A stretch of DNA of 64,000 nt, from positions 1-64,000 of the forward strand of contig CAMNOU010000006.1 of assembly GCA_946546945.1 (NCBI GenBank). Direction: 5' to 3'. The notes beneath the pieces were generated by a model that saw only the letters and a program-made list of their open reading frames with translations, was not told the DNA's origin and searched no databases. Both the position numbers and the translations under genes were made by a program. The DNA is from an uncultured Lachnospiraceae bacterium (GTDB lineage: Bacteria > Bacillota > Clostridia > Lachnospirales > Lachnospiraceae). Of the stretch, positions 39,193-49,175 are shown piece after piece; the stretch's first letter is position 1, and each line of letters begins with the position of its first letter.

Positions 39193-39296
39193 GGCAGGGG
39201 TTTCGGATCCGGGACCACTGATTAGCGCATAATTTCCGCCTGACCGGATCAGGGGGCGCAGATTGTGCATTAATCAGTAGTTTCGGATCTCCTGCC
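39193..39296 (+). ncRNA. Long structured pnp 5' leader hairpin
   Basis: GGCAGG/CCTGCC closing arms, ACTGATTA/TAATCAGT inner arms, apical CCTGA-CCGGA-TCAGG. Confidence 0.6.
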
Positions 39297-39325
39297 AGAC
39301 GTATTTCAAGGAGAAGGAGAAGAAT

Positions 39326-41419
39326 ATGAAACAGACATTTTCAATGGAACTGGCCGGCAGGACACTCAGTGTGGATATCGGCCGTGTTGCTGCACAGGCA
39401 AATGGTGCGGCGCTGATGCATTACGGAGATACGACCGTGCTGTCTACGGCAACGGCTTCCGACAAGCCGCGTGAGGGAATCGATTTCTTCCCCCTGAGCG
39501 TTGAGTTTGAAGAAAAAATGTATTCCGTAGGAAAAATCCCGGGCGGATTCAACAAGAGAGAGGGAAAGGCTTCGGAGAATGCGGTGCTCACCGCCCGTGT
39601 GATCGACCGTCCGATGCGCCCCCTGTTCCCGAAGGACTACCGCAATGACGTGACACTGAACAACCTGGTGCTGAGCGTGGATCCGGAGAATCGTCCGGAA
39701 CTGGTAGCTATGCTGGGTTCCGCGATTGCGACCAGTATTTCCGACATTCCTTTCAGCGGTCCCTGTGCGACCACACAGATCGGTATGGAAAACGGAGAGT
39801 TCATCGTCAATCCCTGCCAGAAATCCTGGGATGAGGGAGATCTGCAGCTGACCGTTGCGTCCACTTCGGAAAAGGTAATCATGATTGAGGCAGGCGCCAA
39901 CGAGATCAAAGAGGATAAGATGATCGAGGCCATCTATATGGCTCATGAAATCAATCAGACGATCATTGCCTTTATCAACGAGATCGTTGCTGCTGTCGGC
40001 AAAGAGAAACATACGTACACCAGCTGTGCGATCACTGAGGAGATGTTTGAGGCGATCCGGAAGATCGTTCCTCCCGAGCGCATGGAAGAGGCTGTATTTA
40101 CAGACGAAAAACAGAAACGCGAAGAGAACATCCGCCAGATCACCGAAGAGTGCGAGGAGGCTTTTGCCGACAGAGAAGAGTGGCTGGAAGTGCTTGGCGA
40201 AGCGATCTACCAGTATCAGAAAAAGACCGTCAGAAAGATGATCCTTCAGGATCATAAGCGCCCGGATGGACGTGCGATCAATCAGATCCGTCCGCTGGCT
40301 GCGGAAGTGGACCTGATCCCGCGTGTACACGGTTCTGCGATGTTCACCAGAGGACAGACCCAGATCTGTACGATTACGACACTTGCTCCGCTTTCCGATA
40401 TGCAGAGAGTCGACGGCCTCGATGAGAACATTGTAAACAAGCGTTATATGCATCATTATAATTTCCCTTCCTATTCGGTAGGTGAGACAAAACCGTCCAG
40501 AGGACCGGGACGCCGCGAGATCGGACATGGCGCGCTGGCAGAGAAGGCGCTCGTACCGGTACTTCCTTCGGAAGAAGAGTTCCCTTACGCGATCCGTACG
40601 GTTTCCGAGACCTTTGAGTCCAACGGTTCGACTTCCCAGGCGAGCATCTGTGCGTCATCCATGTCTCTGATGGCAGCCGGCGTACCGATCAAAAAGCCTG
40701 TAGCAGGTATCTCCTGCGGACTTGTGACCGGCGAGACGGATGAGGATTATATTGTATTGACGGACATCCAGGGTCTGGAGGACTTCTTCGGAGATATGGA
40801 CTTCAAGGTGGCCGGTACCCGTGATGGAATCACTGCGATCCAGATGGATATCAAGATCCATGGTCTGACCCGCCCCATCGTAGAGGAAGCGATCGCCAGA
40901 ACCCGTGAGGCAAGGCTGTATATCCTGGATGAGGTGATGGCAAAAGCCATCGAAGCTCCGCGTCCTGAAGTCGGCAAATACGCGCCGAAGATCATCTCCA
41001 TGCAGATCGACCCGCAGAAGATCGGAGATGTGGTCGGTCAGCGCGGCAAAACCATCAACGCGATTATTGAGGAGACAGGCGTTCGCATCGACATCACCGA
41101 TGACGGAACCGTTTCCATCTGCGGTACTGATGCGGAAATGATGGAGAAGGCCAGAAAATATGTCGAGATTATTGTGACTGATTTTGAAGCCGGACAGATC
41201 TTCACCGGTAAAGTGGTGAGCATTAAGGAATTCGGCGCATTTATCGAATTCGCCCCGGGCAAAGAGGGAATGGTTCACATTTCCAAGATTGCCAAAGAGC
41301 GGATCAAGCGCGTAGAGGATGTGCTGACCCTTGGAGACATGGTCACAGTGGTTTGCCTCGGCAAAGACAAAATGGGCAGAATCAGCTTCAGCATGAAAGA
41401 TGTCAAAGACAAAAAATAA
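39326..41419 (+). CDS. pnp: Polynucleotide phosphorylase
   Basis: RPLFPKDYRNDV, RGQTQICT, KH+S1 C-terminus VVGQRGKTINAIIEETGVRIDI. Confidence 0.97.
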   Translation: MKQTFSMELAGRTLSVDIGRVAAQANGAALMHYGDTTVLSTATASDKPREGIDFFPLSVEFEEKMYSVGKIPGGFNKREGKASENAVLTARVIDRPMRPLFPKDYRNDVTLNNLVLSVDPENRPELVAMLGSAIATSISDIPFSGPCATTQIGMENGEFIVNPCQKSWDEGDLQLTVASTSEKVIMIEAGANEIKEDKMIEAIYMAHEINQTIIAFINEIVAAVGKEKHTYTSCAITEEMFEAIRKIVPPERMEEAVFTDEKQKREENIRQITEECEEAFADREEWLEVLGEAIYQYQKKTVRKMILQDHKRPDGRAINQIRPLAAEVDLIPRVHGSAMFTRGQTQICTITTLAPLSDMQRVDGLDENIVNKRYMHHYNFPSYSVGETKPSRGPGRREIGHGALAEKALVPVLPSEEEFPYAIRTVSETFESNGSTSQASICASSMSLMAAGVPIKKPVAGISCGLVTGETDEDYIVLTDIQGLEDFFGDMDFKVAGTRDGITAIQMDIKIHGLTRPIVEEAIARTREARLYILDEVMAKAIEAPRPEVGKYAPKIISMQIDPQKIGDVVGQRGKTINAIIEETGVRIDITDDGTVSICGTDAEMMEKARKYVEIIVTDFEAGQIFTGKVVSIKEFGAFIEFAPGKEGMVHISKIAKERIKRVEDVLTLGDMVTVVCLGKDKMGRISFSMKDVKDKK

Positions 41420-41434
41420 TTGATCTTATATAGG

Positions 41435-41463
41435 ACCGCCGCATGTATTTTGCGGCGGTTTTC
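41435..41463. terminator. Terminator after pnp
   Basis: ACCGCCGCA/TGCGGCGGT stem followed by tttt. Confidence 0.75.
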
Positions 41464-41528
41464 TGCGCGTTCCGGCCGGACGGGAATATTATGGAAGAGA
41501 GAGAAAACTTTGATGGTTGTCTTTTATG

Positions 41529-42398
41529 AAAAGAATACTGGATTTTATTCATGCCTCTTATGCATACCGGCTCGGCCTGGACGGGCGGGGCATCGGAGCG
41601 GCTGTTCTGGATACGGGAATCTGCGCGCATCATGACCTCGGCAGCCGGATCATGGGATTTTATGATTTTGTAAACGGAATAAATGACCCCTATGATGACA
41701 ACGGACACGGGACGCACATCAGCGGGATCATAGGAGCATCGGCAGACGCGGAGTATCCCGGCGTCGCGCCGCAATGCAGCCTGTACGGATATAAGGTTCT
41801 GGATCAGAATGGAAATGGAAGCATCGACACTGCCTGCAGAGCTCTGGAGAAGATTCTGGAGGAAAACAGCAAACATCCCGGTACGGTCCGGGTGGCCAAT
41901 ATTTCGGTCGGCATGACGGAGTCGGTCCCTCCCGGAGCGAAAAGCAGACTGATTCATATGGTAGAGAAGGTGTGGGACAGCGGCGTTGTTGTGCTCGCGG
42001 CTGCCGGAAATAACGGCCCCGGAGAAAATACGGTTACCAGTCCCGGGATTTCCAAAAAGATCATAACCGTCGGGAGCCTGGATGATGGTTCCCGGGATCG
42101 TTTCCGGCGGGGATATTCGGGAAGAGGACCGACCGATGAGTGTGTCGTCAAACCCGAGATTCTGATGCCGGGAACCAATATTTACAGCTGTGCCGGCCGC
42201 AGATACGGATATGTAAGGAAAAGCGGCACTTCCATGGCGGTACCGGTACTTGCCGGCGCGATTGTCCTTTTGCTGCAGGCCTATCCGTATCTGACGCCGA
42301 ATCAGGTAAAGATCCGCCTGTTCTATGCAGCCAGAAAGACCGGCCTGGCAAAGGACCGGAAATGCTGGGGCACGATTACGATGGACCATCTGCTGTAG
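41529..42398 (+). CDS. Subtilisin-like S8 serine protease without signal peptide
   Basis: AVLDTGI (Asp), NGHGTHISG (His), SGTSMAVP (Ser) catalytic triad. Confidence 0.9.
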   Translation, partial: KRILDFIHASYAYRLGLDGRGIGAAVLDTGICAHHDLGSRIMGFYDFVNGINDPYDDNGHGTHISGIIGASADAEYPGVAPQCSLYGYKVLDQNGNGSIDTACRALEKILEENSKHPGTVRVANISVGMTESVPPGAKSRLIHMVEKVWDSGVVVLAAAGNNGPGENTVTSPGISKKIITVGSLDDGSRDRFRRGYSGRGPTDECVVKPEILMPGTNIYSCAGRRYGYVRKSGTSMAVPVLAGAIVLLLQAYPYLTPNQVKIRLFYAARKTGLAKDRKCWGTITMDHLL

Positions 42399-43578
42399 CA
42401 TCCGCTGCAGCGCGGCCGCCGGCATCAAAAAACAGTCTGTGCAGAAGCCGGATCAGGACATCCCGGAAGGTCTCTTCTTCAACGGATGCAGATGCGATGA
42501 TCTCCACTTCGCCTACTTTTTCGCCGGCGAGATAATAAGCTGCCCTGCCGACAGGATCTCCTTTTTTTACCGGAGCGGCAATGGAATCCGGAAGATCAAC
42601 GGATTTGGAGAGCTCTTCGGAGGATCCGGAGGTATCCAGATACCGGAACTCATTGCGGTAGCGGACGGGGAGAAAGCTGTCGGTTCCGCCGGTCACCGGA
42701 ATGGCAGACAGAGAATCTGTATTTGCGTCACAGAGCAGGCGGCAGATGCCAAATCCCCAGTCAAACAGATGGATGGCATCGGCGATCCTTGCTTTACTGT
42801 CTGCGGCGGCCATGATGACGGCAATCAGATGGACATCATCTTTGGACGCTGTGGCGGAGAGACAGAAGCCGGCCTGACTTGTGGAACCTGTCTTCAGTCC
42901 GGTGGCGCAGGGATACTGTTTTAAGAGTTTATTGGTGCTGTTCAGCGTGAAGCTGCTGTCTCCCTTTCTCGTGTGATGTGTCATATCTTCCGTCCAGATC
43001 TTTGTATACTCAAATATTTCCGGATGTTTTGTGGTAAGTTCTCTGGACATCAGGGCGATATCCAGGGCGCTGGAATAATGGTCTTTGGCATCGAGGCCGC
43101 AGCTGTTCACAAAATGTGTGTCCTTCATTCCGAGCTCTCCGGCTTTTTTATTCATTTGTTCTACAAAGGCGCTCTCTGTTCCGCCCAGATGTTCCGCCAT
43201 GGCTACACAGGCGTCATTGGCGCTGGAAATGACAATACATTTTATCAGGGTCTCAACACTCTGGGTCTCCATGGGTTCCAGAAAGACCTGGGAGCCGCCC
43301 ATGCCGGCGGCATGTTCGGAGACCGTAACGGTATCATCAAGAGAGATCCTGCCGCTGTCCAGTGCTTCGAAGGTCAGCAGCAGGGTCATGACTTTTGTGA
43401 CGCTTGCGAGCGGACGCCGGTCCGTTTCCTGCCGGGCATACAGAATCCTTCCGGAATCCTGGTCCATCAGCAGGACAGAAGGGGCGCTGGTCTCAGGGGC
43501 CGGAACGTCCGCGCGGGCGGGGAGGGCGGATAAGAAAGCGGCAGCGAAGCCGAGTATCAGACATAGAAGTTGTTTCAT
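42376..43578 (-). CDS. D-alanyl-D-alanine carboxypeptidase (S11, DacF-like)
   Basis: Signal peptide; SVTKVM (SxxK), SANDA (SxN), KTGSTSQAGFC (KTG). Confidence 0.93.
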   Translation of the reverse strand: MKQLLCLILGFAAAFLSALPARADVPAPETSAPSVLLMDQDSGRILYARQETDRRPLASVTKVMTLLLTFEALDSGRISLDDTVTVSEHAAGMGGSQVFLEPMETQSVETLIKCIVISSANDACVAMAEHLGGTESAFVEQMNKKAGELGMKDTHFVNSCGLDAKDHYSSALDIALMSRELTTKHPEIFEYTKIWTEDMTHHTRKGDSSFTLNSTNKLLKQYPCATGLKTGSTSQAGFCLSATASKDDVHLIAVIMAAADSKARIADAIHLFDWGFGICRLLCDANTDSLSAIPVTGGTDSFLPVRYRNEFRYLDTSGSSEELSKSVDLPDSIAAPVKKGDPVGRAAYYLAGEKVGEVEIIASASVEEETFRDVLIRLLHRLFFDAGGRAAADATADGPS

Positions 43579-43701
43579 GAGATCACCGTTTGTCGGAGTT
43601 ACTATTATGTTTATTAGGGGAGGACGGGATCTATTCACGAAACTTTCGCTTGCGTTGTTCCCGTATATTCAGTAAAATATGGTTTGGATTGGAGAGAAGT
43701 C

Positions 43702-44448
43702 ATGGAGCTGAGCGTAAAACTAGAAGTGTTTGAAGGTCCGCTGGATCTGCTGCTTCACTTGCTTGAAAAAAATAAAGTCAATATATATGATATCCCGATC
43801 GTGGAGATCACGGATCAGTATCTGGAATACATCCGCGGAATGCAGCAGGAAGATCTGAATGTTATGAGCGAATTTATGGTCATGGCATCTACTTTGCTCG
43901 ATATCAAAGCGAGATGGCTGCTTCCGAAAGAAGAGACAGAAGAAGAGGAAGAAGAAGATCCGCGCGCGGAGCTTGTGGAACGTCTCCTTCAGTATAAGAT
44001 GTACAAATATATGTCACTGGAATTAAAGGACCGTGAGTTCGACGCGGCAAAACAGATGTATAAGGATCCGACGATTCCGGAAGCGGTAAGAGCCTATGAA
44101 CAGCCTGTCGATCTGGATGCGCTGACTGCGGGACTGGATCTGGATATCCTTCATGAAATATTTGAATCGGTACTGAAACGGCAGGAAAACAAACTGGATC
44201 CGATCCGTTCGACCTATGGAAAGATAGAAAAGGAAGAGGTCACGGTGGAAGAGAAGATGACCTATATGGAAGACTATCTGAAAAAACACAGACGTTTTTC
44301 TTTCCGCAGCCTGCTGATGAAACAGCGAAGCAAAGTTGAAGTGGTCGTTACGTTTCTGGCGATTCTGGAATACATGAAGATGGGAAGGATCCGGGTCGGT
44401 CAGGACCATGTCTTTGGAGAGATCGAGATTGAGGTCACAGAGGCATAA
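43702..44448 (+). CDS. scpA: Segregation and condensation protein A
   Basis: LEVFEGPLDLLLHLLEKNKVNIYDIPIVEITDQYLEYI. Confidence 0.95.
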   Translation: MELSVKLEVFEGPLDLLLHLLEKNKVNIYDIPIVEITDQYLEYIRGMQQEDLNVMSEFMVMASTLLDIKARWLLPKEETEEEEEEDPRAELVERLLQYKMYKYMSLELKDREFDAAKQMYKDPTIPEAVRAYEQPVDLDALTAGLDLDILHEIFESVLKRQENKLDPIRSTYGKIEKEEVTVEEKMTYMEDYLKKHRRFSFRSLLMKQRSKVEVVVTFLAILEYMKMGRIRVGQDHVFGEIEIEVTEA

Positions 44449-44470
44449 AGGAGAGGATTTTGGAGGAACG

Positions 44471-45040
44471 ATGAAAGTGGAAAATTACGAGGCGGCGGTA
44501 GAAGCAATCCTTTTTGCCATGGGCAATTCCGTGGAGCTGTCCAGGATTGCGGATGCCATGGAAATATCTGAAAAAGAAGCGAAGCTGATCATACAGAATC
44601 TGTCCGACAGATATAAAAATGAAAACTGCGGCCTGCAGATCATAGAACTGGACGGGGCCTATCAGATGTGCACCAAACCCAGCCAGTACGAATACCTGAT
44701 CCGCATCGCGAAGCAGCCGAAAAAACATGTGCTGACGGATGTGCTTCTGGAGACATTGTCCATTATTGCTTACAAACAGCCCGTGACCAGGGCGGAAATC
44801 GAAAAGATCAGGGGAGTGTCCTGTGAGCACGCGGTCAACCGTCTGGTGGATTATAATCTGATCCGCGAGATCGGACGTCTGGACGCGCCGGGCAGGCCCA
44901 TCCTGTTTGGAACGACAGAGGAATTCCTGCGGTGCTTCGGCGTCCAGTCCGCACAGGACCTTCCGGCCCTGGACCCGGAACAGATGGAGGAATTCAAGAC
45001 ACAGGCGCAGGAGGAAGTACAGCTGAAGCTGAATATATAA
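44471..45040 (+). CDS. scpB: Segregation and condensation protein B
   Basis: VEAILFAMGNSVELSRIADAMEIS, LETLSIIAYKQPVTRAEIEKIRGV. Confidence 0.95.
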   Translation: MKVENYEAAVEAILFAMGNSVELSRIADAMEISEKEAKLIIQNLSDRYKNENCGLQIIELDGAYQMCTKPSQYEYLIRIAKQPKKHVLTDVLLETLSIIAYKQPVTRAEIEKIRGVSCEHAVNRLVDYNLIREIGRLDAPGRPILFGTTEEFLRCFGVQSAQDLPALDPEQMEEFKTQAQEEVQLKLNI

Positions 45041-45305
45041 TCCGTAAGAAGCGGACAGAGGAAACAAAGAAGAAATCTTAAAAAGGAAATACAAACAGGT
45101 TCCGGGAGTTCTTTGCGGTCTTTTTTCACAGACCGGCAGAAAACTTCCGGATTTTTTTGTAAAAAATTATTTGGACGTTATTTCGGATGGTTTATTGTTG
45201 GATAGCAGGTGTATTCCGGCTCCGGAACATGCTTCCCCGGAGGGCCGGAAGAAGGAGGAATTGTATATGTGCAGTTTTTTACATTTTTAGTTGTTTTTTG
45301 ATGCC

Positions 45306-45335
45306 CGAAAGGATATACTAAAAAAAGTACTTTCG
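45306..45335. promoter_or_regulatory. Imperfect inverted repeat upstream of the RpiR regulator
   Basis: CGAAAG (45306-45311) / CTTTCG (45330-45335), 20 bp before the ATG. Confidence 0.4.
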
Positions 45336-45354
45336 AAAAACAGGGGTAATACAA

Positions 45355-46236
45355 ATGAACCAGTCGAATGATCTGCTGAACCGGATCAAAGAGCATTACA
45401 GTCAGATGAGCAAAGGGCAGAAGCTTCTGTCGGAATATGTGACCGGGAATTATGACAAGGCTGCATTTCTGACCGCCGGGAAGCTGGGGAAGACGGTCGG
45501 AATCAGTGAGTCGACGGTCGTGCGCTTTGCCACCAGCCTCGGTTACCAGGGGTATCCGGAATTTCAGGCCGCACTGCAGGAACTGGTGAAAAACAGGCTG
45601 AATTCCATTCAGAGAATGGAAGTTACCTATGGCAGGATCAGCCAGACACGGATCCTGGAATATGTTCTGCGCTCAGATGAGCAGAAGATCAGGGAGACGC
45701 TGGATCAGATCGATCAGGCAGCGTTTGAACACGCTCTGGATCTGATATCCGGGGCGGAGAATATTTATATCATAGGGACCAGAAGCTGCGCTCCTCTTGC
45801 CGGTTTTCTGGGCTATTATTTCAATCTGATCTTTGAGAATGTTCATATTCTTCACACCAGCAGTTCAAGCGAGCTCTATGAGCAGATGGTGCGCATCAGC
45901 AGCCGCGACGCCATTATCGGCATCAGTTTTCCGCGCTATTCGATGCGGACTCTGAAAGCACTGGAATTCGCCTACAGCAGGCATGCAAAGGTGATTACGC
46001 TTACGGACAGTGTTCATGCGCCGATCAGCCAGTATTCCTCAGCCGGACTGATTGCCAAGAGTGACATGGCATCGATCGTGGATTCCCTGGTCGCTCCGCT
46101 TTCTGTCATCAATGCACTGATCGTCGGACTTTGTATGCGCAGACAGGATGAGGTAGCGCACACCCTGGGGACGCTGGAGAAAATCTGGGATGAATATGAG
46201 GTATATGAAAGCGTTGACAAGACGGAGAAGTCGTAA
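45355..46236 (+). CDS. MurR/RpiR family transcriptional regulator (HTH plus SIS)
   Basis: KLGKTVGISESTVVRFATSLGYQGYPEFQAAL; SIS domain IIGTRSCAPLAGFLGYY. Confidence 0.92.
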   Translation: MNQSNDLLNRIKEHYSQMSKGQKLLSEYVTGNYDKAAFLTAGKLGKTVGISESTVVRFATSLGYQGYPEFQAALQELVKNRLNSIQRMEVTYGRISQTRILEYVLRSDEQKIRETLDQIDQAAFEHALDLISGAENIYIIGTRSCAPLAGFLGYYFNLIFENVHILHTSSSSELYEQMVRISSRDAIIGISFPRYSMRTLKALEFAYSRHAKVITLTDSVHAPISQYSSAGLIAKSDMASIVDSLVAPLSVINALIVGLCMRRQDEVAHTLGTLEKIWDEYEVYESVDKTEKS

Positions 46237-46275
46237 CGCTGAAATGCCGGAACAAAAAGCAGGAGATCGGAAAGT

Positions 46276-47520
46276 ATGCGAAAAGTAGTGGTGATCGGCG
46301 CGGGGCCGGCCGGGATGATGGCAGCCCTGACTGCCGCCGAAAACGGAAATGAAGTGACTTTGTTCGAGCACAATGAGAAGACCGGGAAAAAGCTGTTCCT
46401 GACCGGGAAGGGACGGTGCAACCTGACAAATGCGTGCGATATCGATGAGCTCTTTGAACATATCACCAGAAACCCCAAATTTCTTTACAGCGCGATTCAC
46501 CGGTTTGATAACGGTGATGTGATGAAGTTTTTCGAACAGCAGGGCCTCCGGCTGAAGATAGAGCGCGGCAACCGTGTGTTTCCGCAGTCAGACCATTCTT
46601 CGGACGTGATCAAAGCCCTGAACACAGCACTCCGGAAAGCCGGCGTTACGGTGCGTCTGAATTCCGATGTCAGGAAACTGCTGACGGAAGACGGCGGCAT
46701 AACCGGAATCGTGTATGATTCCTTCGATGATCACAAAAAAGGACAGACCTTCTTATGTGATGCAGTGATCATCGCCTGCGGCGGAGTTTCTTATCCAAGT
46801 ACGGGCTCGGACGGCAGCGGCTGGCGTATGCTGGAGGAACTCGGGCATACCCGCAGTGAGATCCGGCCTTCCCTCATCGGGGTGCGGACCGGGGAGGATT
46901 ATATCCTTCGGCTTCAGGGGCTGACGCTGAAGAATATTTCACTTCTGATCAGAAACGGGAAGAAAAAGCTCTATGAGGAATTCGGGGAGCTTTTGTTTAC
47001 GCATCAGGGGATCAGCGGGCCTGTTGTGCTGACGGCAAGCAGTGTGATCGCGGATAAGTACTGGAAGGAGAATCTTGATTTTGAGATCGATCTGAAGCCT
47101 TCGCTGACACCGGAACAGCTGGACAGGCGCCTGCAGCGTGATTTTTCGCAGAATCTGAACAAGCAGTTCAGAAATGCGCTGAGCGGACTGCTGCCATCCA
47201 AAATGATTCCTGTGATCGTTGAATTGTCCGGCGTCGATCCGGAAAAAAAGATTCATTCCGTTACCAGAGAAGAGAGAAACGAACTGATCCGGCTGCTGAA
47301 GCATTTTCCGGGTACGATCACAGGGCTCGGGAAGATGGAGGAGGCAATCATTACCCGCGGGGGGATCAAAGTGAAGGAAGTGAATCCGTCCACGATGGAA
47401 TCCAGGCTGATCCGCGGACTGTATGTGTGCGGAGAGATGCTCGATGTAGATGCGGTGACCGGCGGTTTCAATCTGCAGATCGCATGGTCCACGGGACATC
47501 TGGCCGGATGCAGTGTGTAA
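46276..47520 (+). CDS. NAD(P)/FAD-dependent oxidoreductase, HI0933/YhiN (BaiN-like) family
   Basis: VVVIGAGPAGMMAALTAAENG, GKKLFLTGKGRCNLTN, C-term DAVTGGFNLQIAWSTGHLAG. Confidence 0.92.
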   Translation: MRKVVVIGAGPAGMMAALTAAENGNEVTLFEHNEKTGKKLFLTGKGRCNLTNACDIDELFEHITRNPKFLYSAIHRFDNGDVMKFFEQQGLRLKIERGNRVFPQSDHSSDVIKALNTALRKAGVTVRLNSDVRKLLTEDGGITGIVYDSFDDHKKGQTFLCDAVIIACGGVSYPSTGSDGSGWRMLEELGHTRSEIRPSLIGVRTGEDYILRLQGLTLKNISLLIRNGKKKLYEEFGELLFTHQGISGPVVLTASSVIADKYWKENLDFEIDLKPSLTPEQLDRRLQRDFSQNLNKQFRNALSGLLPSKMIPVIVELSGVDPEKKIHSVTREERNELIRLLKHFPGTITGLGKMEEAIITRGGIKVKEVNPSTMESRLIRGLYVCGEMLDVDAVTGGFNLQIAWSTGHLAGCSV

Positions 47521-47580
47521 GATTGTGCGCTTAAAGACAGTACACAGACAAAAGAAAAAGAATAAGCGGGGAGAATTCAG

Positions 47581-48294
47581 ATGAGTTATAATATTGCAAT
47601 TGACGGACCTGCGGGGGCAGGAAAAAGTACCATCGCAAAGAAGCTGGCTGAGCGGCTGTCTTTCCTTTATGTTGATACCGGCGCGATGTATCGGGCGATG
47701 GCCTATTATTTTCTTTCCCATCATATCCGGGCAGAGGAAGAGGACAGGATCCGGGAAGCCTGTGGGGACATCAGCATCGATATCATTTACAGGGACGGAA
47801 CACAGCGGGTCCTGCTGAATCAGGAAGATGTTTCGGAAAAAATCCGGCAGGAGGAAGTCGGGAATATGGCATCCGCTACAAGCGGCTACCCTTTTGTCCG
47901 GCAGAAACTGCTGAATCTGCAGAGGTCGCTGGCCTGTTCGAATGATGTCATCATGGATGGACGGGATATCGGTACGGCCATTCTTCCGGACGCGGATCTG
48001 AAGATTTATCTCACGGCCAGCCCGGAGGCGCGGGCGAAGCGCCGCTATCTGGAGCTTGTGCAGAAAAATATCCCGTGTGATCTGGAAGCAATTAAACGGG
48101 ATATCGAAGAAAGAGATGACAGAGATATGCACCGCAAGATCGCTCCGCTGAGAGCGGCGGAAGATGCAAGGATTCTGGATTCCTCTGATATGGGGATCGA
48201 GGAAGTGCTTTCGGCCATTGAGGAAATGGTCAGAGAAAACCGGAAGGAAGAGAAGATTTCCGGCGAACCGCAGCAGAAAAGGGAAAACAGATGA
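47581..48294 (+). CDS. cmk: Cytidylate kinase
   Basis: IAIDGPAGAGKSTIAKKLAERL, VDTGAMYRAM, DGRDIGTAI. Confidence 0.96.
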   Translation: MSYNIAIDGPAGAGKSTIAKKLAERLSFLYVDTGAMYRAMAYYFLSHHIRAEEEDRIREACGDISIDIIYRDGTQRVLLNQEDVSEKIRQEEVGNMASATSGYPFVRQKLLNLQRSLACSNDVIMDGRDIGTAILPDADLKIYLTASPEARAKRRYLELVQKNIPCDLEAIKRDIEERDDRDMHRKIAPLRAAEDARILDSSDMGIEEVLSAIEEMVRENRKEEKISGEPQQKRENR

Positions 48295-49175
48295 AGGTTG
48301 AACTGGCAAAAAAAGCAGGGTTCTGTTTCGGTGTGAACAGGGCGGTTGAGCTTGCGTATCAGGAGGCTGAGTGCAAAGAAAAACCGGTTTGCAGTTTCGG
48401 GCCGGTCATACACAACGAAGAAGTGATCGCAGATCTTCAGAAAAAAGGAGTGAGCGTGGTCAATAATCTTGAGGAACTGAAAGAGTCCGGATGCAAAACG
48501 GTGATCATACGGTCTCACGGAGTTCCGGAATCCGTCCAGAAGGAACTGGAAGCAGACGGACGCAAGGTCATTGATGCCACCTGCCCTTTTGTAAAAAAGA
48601 TCCATTCGATTGTGCGGGAGTATTCCCTTAAGGGGTATGAGATCATTATTATCGGAAGTCCGGATCATTCGGAAGTCCAGGGCATTATCGGATGGTCTTC
48701 CCCCGGACATACGATGGTTATTTCTGATGAGAAAGATGCAGAGGAACTGAATCTCTCCGGAAAAGATAAAATCTGTGTTGTATCACAGACGACATTTAAT
48801 CATAATAAATTTAAATATTTAGTTGAAATTATTCGAAAAAAAGAGTATTATAAAACAGGTACCGTGAAAAAGGATACCGATCTTGTAATACACAATACAA
48901 TCTGCAGTGCCACATTGGAACGTCAGTCAGCAGCAGCGCAGCTGGCCGGTCAGGTGGATGCGATGATTGTGATCGGAGGACTGAGCAGCTCCAATACAAA
49001 GAAATTGTATGATATCTGCTCTGAGCATTGTAAAAATACTTACTTTATACAAACGAAGGAAGACCTGAGACATTCTGATTTTTCGCGTTTCGGCTACGTA
49101 GGTATTACAGCAGGGGCGTCCACCCCAAATAATATAATTGAGGAGGTTCAAAAGTATGTCAGAAATGAACTTTGA
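48291..49175 (+). CDS. ispH: 4-hydroxy-3-methylbut-2-enyl diphosphate reductase
   Basis: AKKAGFCFGVNRAVELA, IRSHGVPE, DATCPFVKKIH, TAGASTPNNIIEEV. Confidence 0.96.
   Translation: MKVELAKKAGFCFGVNRAVELAYQEAECKEKPVCSFGPVIHNEEVIADLQKKGVSVVNNLEELKESGCKTVIIRSHGVPESVQKELEADGRKVIDATCPFVKKIHSIVREYSLKGYEIIIIGSPDHSEVQGIIGWSSPGHTMVISDEKDAEELNLSGKDKICVVSQTTFNHNKFKYLVEIIRKKEYYKTGTVKKDTDLVIHNTICSATLERQSAAAQLAGQVDAMIVIGGLSSSNTKKLYDICSEHCKNTYFIQTKEDLRHSDFSRFGYVGITAGASTPNNIIEEVQKYVRNEL

Noticed and set aside
46939-48309. 456-aa minus-strand ORF
   Set aside because: Opposite the YhiN-like gene and cmk, both with strong family motifs; no domain in the antisense product.
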